Below, in pieces: positions 60,226 to 64,000 of a stretch of 64,000 nt of DNA. Origin of the DNA: JABDBL01 sp963845445 (lineage in GTDB: Bacteria; Cyanobacteriota; Vampirovibrionia; Obscuribacterales; Obscuribacteraceae); the NCBI GenBank assembly GCA_963845445.1, contig CAWJSE010000002.1, positions 2,976,001 through 3,040,000 of the forward strand, in the 5' to 3' direction. The notes below the pieces were generated by a model, which saw only the letters and a program-made list of their open reading frames with translations, had not been told where the DNA came from and made no database searches. Positions within the stretch are counted from its first letter, which is position 1; each line of letters opens with the position of its first letter. The position numbers were made by a program, and so were the translations under genes.

Positions 60226-60441
60226 TCACAAAAGACCCCGAACGAAGAGCAAACTAGTACACACGCTATTCAAGACTACAAAAACATCTTCTCCTCTGCC
60301 TACAAGGTAGTCTTGGGCGTATGATTTCTGGCAGTAGGGGCATAGATTTCGGGGTGTGCAGTTGTCGAGGCAGGTACATCGGCTAGGTGGTTCACCTCCA
60401 GGGTGCGTACTCTGGAAACCAATGCCGAGGGACTCGGTCAT
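60226..60441 (-). CDS. Possible small Cys-rich ORF in block I (uncertain)
   Basis: A minus-strand frame of 71 codons from ATG 60441 includes CTCLDNCTPRNLCPYCQK, six cysteines in a possible metal-binding or disulfide arrangement. No good ribosome site precedes the ATG, although GGAGG lies internally. It is read divergently from the gene at 60454 with only 12 bases between. This is listed because of the cysteine pattern and GC-rich context; it may be noise. Confidence 0.25.
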   Translation of the reverse strand: MTESLGIGFQSTHPGGEPPSRCTCLDNCTPRNLCPYCQKSYAQDYLVGRGEDVFVVLNSVCTSLLFVRGLL

Positions 60442-60881
60442 GAGGGAAAAACCATGGCGAAGCAAGCCAGTCGACGCAGCAGGAAGCACTTCGCAGAAGC
60501 GCAGGAACCGAAGATCATCTATCGCCAGCCATTGTCGGTGTGGCTGGGGCCCGAAGGACACGACTTCGGGCCGGGAGGAATTTATTACGTCAAGGCTAGC
60601 GGCAGCAGCATCGTTATGGGCCTTTTCTGCCCGCTCCGATGCTTTTCTACGGAAAGGGAAGGGTTGGTCCAGGCTTCGCGTATTACACCACCAACGATAC
60701 TCCCGTGAGGCGAAGCGGGTTCTGCGTGATCTCGCCTCCGGACATCGAGCGAGTGTTCCCGCGAGTTAGTGCATCATTATTTCTGTAAATATTAGACCTT
60801 TTTAGATCTGTCAGATTTAAGACAGAAAGAAAGAGGCCACAGATTTACCCTTCTGGTTAGTAAGACTGGAGGGATAAACCA

Positions 60882-62041
60882 ATGACCCAATTAAAGAATA
60901 ATACATTAAAGGAAGTTCTAGAAGTGCTAATTAATCAAGGACTTGATTCTTCCAACGATGCTTTAGCATTTTTAATTAATTCTGCGATGTTGCTAGAACG
61001 ACAAAAGCATTTAAATGCTGAACCATATGAACGTAGAGAAGACAGGAATGGTCATGCTAATGGATTTAAATCAAAAACAGTTAAATCCAGACTCGGTGAA
61101 CTAGATCTTCTTGTACCTCAAGTACGAGAAGGTGACTTCTATCCAAACTGTCTAGAAAAAGGCATGCGCTCTGAAAGAGCGCTACGACTAGCTTTAGCTG
61201 AGATGTACGTGCAAGGAGTATCAACAAGAAAAGTAACTGAGATTGTCGAAAAAATGTGTGGCTTTGATGTCAGCACATCTGAAGTAAGCCGCATGACTAA
61301 AGAACTAGACGAGTTTCTGGAAGCCTGGCGCAACCGACCTCTGGGTCTTTTAAGTTTGTATATCTAGATGCTCGCTACGAGAAGGTAAGACATGGAGGGA
61401 TTGTTAGAGATTGCGCTGTTCTAATTGCTGCTGGTGTTGATGCTGACGGCAGAAGAGAACTGTTAGGTGTTTCTGTTTCTTTATCAGAAGCAGAAGTACA
61501 CTGGCGAAGCTTCTTGGGCAAGATTCATGAAAGAGGTTTACATGGTGTTGAGCTAATAATTAGCGATAGCCATGAAGGGCTAAAGGCTGCTAGGAAAGCT
61601 GTTTTTGGTGGTATGTCATGGCAACGTTGTCAATTTCATTTACAACAAAATGCTCAGAAATATATACCGAAAAAAGATATGAAGGAACAAGTAGCAGCAG
61701 ATATTAGGGCAATTTTTAATGCTCCTAAAAAAGAAGAAGCAGATAGATTACTTAAGCAAGCAATAAATACTTACGAGAAATCAGCACCAGCTCTGGCTAA
61801 ATGGATGGAGACAGACTTGCCTGAAGGTCTAACTTTTTTCTCTTTTCCTACTTTTTGTTGGAAAAAAATCCGCACGGTTAATTTACTGGAGCGGCTCAAC
61901 AGAGAAATAAATAGAAGAACAAGAGTAGCCACATTGTTCCCAAATGAAGCATCTTGCCTACGTTTGATAACAGCAGTAATAATGGAGGTGTCAGATGATT
62001 GGATAACTGAAAAGAATAGATATTTGCCAGCACCTGAATAA
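60882..62041 (+). pseudogene. IS256-family transposase, frameshifted at a different site
   Basis: Same protein family as the copy at 563-1722. ATG 60882 follows GGAGGG. It is intact where copy 1 is broken (AGAAAAAGGCATG) but broken near 61350, where copy 2 has four T (GTCTTTTAAG) and copy 1 five, so the frame shifts after about 158 codons. It resumes in another frame before 61514 (first in-frame ATG) through ISDSHEGLKAA and NREINRRTRV to TAA 62039-62041. Between the copies an intact transposase can be assembled. Disabled here, or a homopolymer error. Confidence 0.9.
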
Positions 62042-62047
62042 ATAAAA

Positions 62048-62197
62048 GCCCGCCGCAGCCCTATGCGGCACATGCTTGAATAGCTGAAGCCAAGGGTCCC
62101 GGTGTCAAGCACTGGCGAAGCCACAGCGAAGCTGCTTGGTGCTTTACACTGGGTGGCTCAGCTAGGCTTGTCTGCCTGCATGGAAAGCAAGGCGGGC
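62048..62197 (+). ncRNA. Candidate structured RNA in IS256 copy 2
   Basis: The same 150-nt segment as 1726-1875, with five differences, all transitions. One changes G-U to G-C in the TAGCTGA/TCAGCTA stem (copy 1 has TCAGTTA), one changes the GCTTGT-side pair to a wobble, and one is in a hairpin loop, so pairing is kept. The transposase coding sequence differs more often (roughly 24 of 240 bases in its 5' part and about 13 of 210 at its 3' end by eye). GCCCGCC (62048-62054) and GGCGGGC (62191-62197) close it and a T-tract follows. Confidence 0.6.
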
Positions 62198-62565
62198 CAA
62201 CCTTTTTAAAAGATCAAATACGTAAAAAACAAAAAAAGATAATACAAAATCAAAAATCAGAAGGTACTAAATCAAACATTTACAGAAAATTAGTTGCTTT
62301 ATCTTCCCGCGAACCCCAGGGGCCGTCTTTGTTAATGCGGTAGGCAGGGATGATGAGATTGAGATCGTCGCCGACATGCAAGAAGGCGACAGCTTGACCT
62401 TTCAGGACGATCCTGGTAAGTCCTTCAGGGTCACTTTTCTCAATCACGACGGCACGGAGGCAAAATTCGAGCGAGCGGAAATCAGCGGCGATTTGCCCAC
62501 TGTCGCTAGGATGAAGTTGATTGTGTCGGGCGACCGCCCGTTCTAATCGCCGGCGCAGTGGAAAA

Positions 62566-62626
62566 GGAAGAAGCTATCGAGAACTTGGGCGCACTCGCTC
62601 CGCTCTCGGCAGCTTCTTACCTTTTT
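62566..62626 (+). terminator. Terminator after the split block I gene
   Basis: GGAAGAAGCT (62566-62575) pairs with AGCTTCTTAC-C (62611-62620), with inner pairing around TCGAG/CTCGG, followed by a T-tract at 62622-62626. It lies 20 bases after the gene stop. Confidence 0.75.
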
Positions 62627-62756
62627 ATGGAATTTTTTATTTGTGCGCGACGGATATAAATAATAAGAGCAGGGCTAATAAAGTTCTACTTTGATTAATA
62701 CTTTTAGAGTTTTTATTGCGGTAAATTCAGCCAAAATTTCTTAGACCGCACTTTGT

Positions 62757-63914
62757 CTATAAGATCAGCATAGCGTCGCCATAGCTATAAAAGCGATAAC
62801 GTTGTTCTATGGCTTCTTGGTACATTTTCATCAATTGCTCTTTACCGACAAAAGCAGCCACCAGCAATAATAAGCTTGATTTACTGAGATGAAAATTTGT
62901 TATTAGCCCGTCGATTAGTTTGAACTGATAGCCCGGTTTTATAAAAAGAGAAGTGTATGCTTCCTGTGGCACCAGTTGCCCATTTAAATAAGAACTTTCA
63001 AGCGCTCGGCAGGTTGTTGTTCCAACAGCAATAATGCGTTGTCCAGCTTGCTTGCCTTTGTTTAGTGCATCACACACTTCAGCTGAAATACTGAACCATT
63101 CTGCTTCCACTGTGTGATCTTTTATGGCAGTAGTAATTGGCTTAAAAGTTCCGGGTCCTACGTGTAAAGTAATTTCGTAAGTGATTATTCCTTTAGCTTT
63201 TAATGAAGCTATTAAGTCTGCCGAGAAATGTAGTCCTGCAGTTGGTGCTGCTACAGCACCAGGTTCTCTGGCAAAAATTGTTTGATAACGCTCCAGATCT
63301 TTGCTTCTTGGATACAGAGAATCATATGTTTGCTTTGGGTGTTCTGCCTGTTCGATGTGGCGGGCACTCACTATATATGGTGGCAGGGGAGCACTGCCTG
63401 CGTCTTGTAATATAGCAAAAGTCTGATCTTTATTGCTATCATTAGCTAGATTGATCAACAATCTTTTTTGGCCGTCTGCAGCCATAAATATTTCTTGCAC
63501 TAAAATACTATAATTTTTTTCCTTGCCGCTAACGGTTATTATGTCTCCCACTTTGAGCTTCTTGATTGGCTTAGCCATAGCCTGCCACAGTCCGTTTGTT
63601 CCCGTTTCGCGCTTTATCAGTAAAAGTTCTACTTCTCCACCACTTTCCCTTTTGCCCATTATTTTTGCTGGAATCACTCTGGTATTGTTCACCACCAGAA
63701 TATCCCCGGTCCTTAACACCGTGCTCAGCTCACTAAATTTTAAGTGACCAGTATTTTTTTCTTGCCGGTCATAATAAAACAAACGCGACTCATCCCGATG
63801 AACAGCTGGACTTTGCGCTATTAGTTCAGCCGGTAAATGATATGCAAAATCCTCCAGATCAAGTTGATTGTTGTCCGCTTTCTCTGGAGGATTTTGTTCT
63901 AATTGGTCGGCCAT
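62757..63914 (-). CDS. queA: QueA, S-adenosylmethionine:tRNA ribosyltransferase-isomerase
   Basis: QueA makes epoxyqueuosine in tRNA. Hallmarks are DFAYHLPAELIAQ at the start, DILVVNNTRVIPAKIMGKRESGGEVELLL, YQTIFAREPGAVAAPTAGLHFS, ITLHVGPGTFKPI and FKLIDGLITNFHLSKSSLLLLVAAF. 385 residues against a usual ~340-360; the extra length is an N-terminal tail of ~20 residues (MADQLEQNPPEKADNNQLDL). It starts 12 bases after the Dps-like gene on the same strand, so they may be co-transcribed. Confidence 0.96.
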   Translation of the reverse strand: MADQLEQNPPEKADNNQLDLEDFAYHLPAELIAQSPAVHRDESRLFYYDRQEKNTGHLKFSELSTVLRTGDILVVNNTRVIPAKIMGKRESGGEVELLLIKRETGTNGLWQAMAKPIKKLKVGDIITVSGKEKNYSILVQEIFMAADGQKRLLINLANDSNKDQTFAILQDAGSAPLPPYIVSARHIEQAEHPKQTYDSLYPRSKDLERYQTIFAREPGAVAAPTAGLHFSADLIASLKAKGIITYEITLHVGPGTFKPITTAIKDHTVEAEWFSISAEVCDALNKGKQAGQRIIAVGTTTCRALESSYLNGQLVPQEAYTSLFIKPGYQFKLIDGLITNFHLSKSSLLLLVAAFVGKEQLMKMYQEAIEQRYRFYSYGDAMLIL

Positions 63915-63925
63915 TAACTGCTAAT

Positions 63926-64000
63926 CTAGTGATTCTCTTGCAAATGAGCTTCAATAAACCATAGTTTTGCGTCGATACCGCGGGCAATTTCAATATATAA
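63926..64000 (-). CDS. C-terminal end of a Dps-like ferritin family protein (partial)
   Basis: Only the last 24 codons are visible (stop TAG 63926-63928). They encode IARGIDAKLWFIEAHLQEN, which resembles the C-terminal helix of Dps DNA-protection ferritins (DxxLWFLEAHLQ). Identification rests on this short piece and is only moderate. The gene continues beyond the right window edge. Confidence 0.5.
   Translation of the reverse strand, partial: LYIEIARGIDAKLWFIEAHLQENH

Larger units (their letters stand above)
60765..62303 (+). mobile_element. IS256-family insertion sequence, copy 2
   Basis: The element is 1539 bp, with the same terminal inverted repeats as copy 1 and flanked by TTCCCGCGA at 60756-60764 and 62304-62312. 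It carries one frameshifted transposase and the GC-rich structured segment. It differs from copy 1 at many third-codon positions, so the two are not a recent duplication but separate arrivals or older relatives. Confidence 0.93.
60454..62546 (+). pseudogene. Unrecognised GC-rich gene split by the second IS256 copy and frameshifted
   Basis: ATG 60454 follows GAGGGAAAAACC. The coding sequence runs to 60764, then resumes at 62313 after the IS and ends at TAA 62544-62546. Removing 60765-62303 and one copy of the 9-bp duplication (TTCCCGCGA) leaves 545 bases, one short of 182 codons. The missing base is near 60615, where GTTATGGG should be GTTTATGGG to give SIVYGPFLPAP. The restored protein (~181 residues) has a basic start, then YVKASGSS, FAYYTTNDTPVRRSG, FCVISPPDIERVF, and an acidic beta-rich end MQEGDSLTFQDDPGKSFRV. 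No family is recognised. A strong terminator follows. Confidence 0.75.

Noticed and set aside
1..64000. CRISPR array, prophage or ribosomal RNA genes
   Set aside because: No regularly spaced short repeats with unique spacers, no phage structural or integrase genes and no rRNA sequence were seen. The repeats present are long and intergenic.

Overview
The window is bacterial. An AT-rich backbone of recognisable housekeeping operons is interrupted about nine times by visibly GC-rich blocks whose genes I cannot assign to families. The backbone suggests a non-photosynthetic relative of the cyanobacteria (Vampirovibrionia/Melainabacteria type). The reasons are a suf operon read divergently from a SufR-type repressor, a secreted S-layer-homology plus coiled-coil protein like the N-terminus of cyanobacterial outer-membrane porins, a Tic20-like membrane protein, and no photosynthesis genes. 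This placement is an inference, not a proof.

Layout. 1-3.6 kb: GC-rich block A with four minus-strand small genes, one split by an IS256-family element (444-1981). 3.9-10.6 kb: sufR and sufC-B-D-Rieske-sufS-sufU. 10.7-12.3 kb: GC-rich block B. 12.9-14.5 kb: sufT-like and mrp. 15.4-23.8 kb: secreted esterase-like hydrolase, recN, tRNA-Gln, rplY, sensor kinase, inositol-phosphatase family gene, SLH protein, gatD, membrane protein. 24.3-30.3 kb: GC-rich blocks C, D and E (a large beta-helix surface protein, a membrane-anchored coiled-coil protein, three tandem secreted paralogues). 30.4-34.7 kb: fatty-acid/phospholipid operon yceD-rpmF-plsX-fabH-fabD on the minus strand. 34.9-41.9 kb: secreted protein, Tic20-like protein, TadE/TadE/TadG pilus-type genes, diguanylate cyclase. 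42-45.4 kb: GC-rich blocks F and G around a RES/Xre toxin-antitoxin pair. 45.8-49.7 kb: zinc-ribbon protein, nitrate/sulfonate-type ABC importer, HigBA toxin-antitoxin. 50.4-51.1 kb: GC-rich block H. 51.3-60 kb: M48 protease, Tat-exported propeller-like protein, yggT, thiL, folD, cinA, alpha/beta hydrolase. 60.2-62.6 kb: GC-rich block I, split by a second IS256-family copy. 62.7-64 kb: queA and the end of a Dps-like gene.

How the parts work together. The suf genes, sufT-like gene and mrp form one iron-sulfur assembly neighbourhood, now split by GC-rich block B. The yceD-fabD cluster is the standard initiation module for fatty-acid and phospholipid synthesis. GC-rich genes behave like self-contained cassettes: most have a strong Shine-Dalgarno site and a GC-rich hairpin just past the stop, they sit between host operons, and both IS copies landed inside them. 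Undoing each IS insertion at its target-site duplication restores the interrupted gene.

Most unusual signals: (1) a 150-nt GC-rich segment downstream of the transposase in both IS copies that folds into a closed multi-branched RNA and ends at a T-tract; (2) the GC-rich cassette set; (3) a family of 100-190 bp GC-rich intergenic repeats abutting or entering gene starts; (4) a ~160-bp direct repeat flanking the RES toxin module; (5) eight single-base indels that break otherwise intact genes, which may be sequencing errors or decay.
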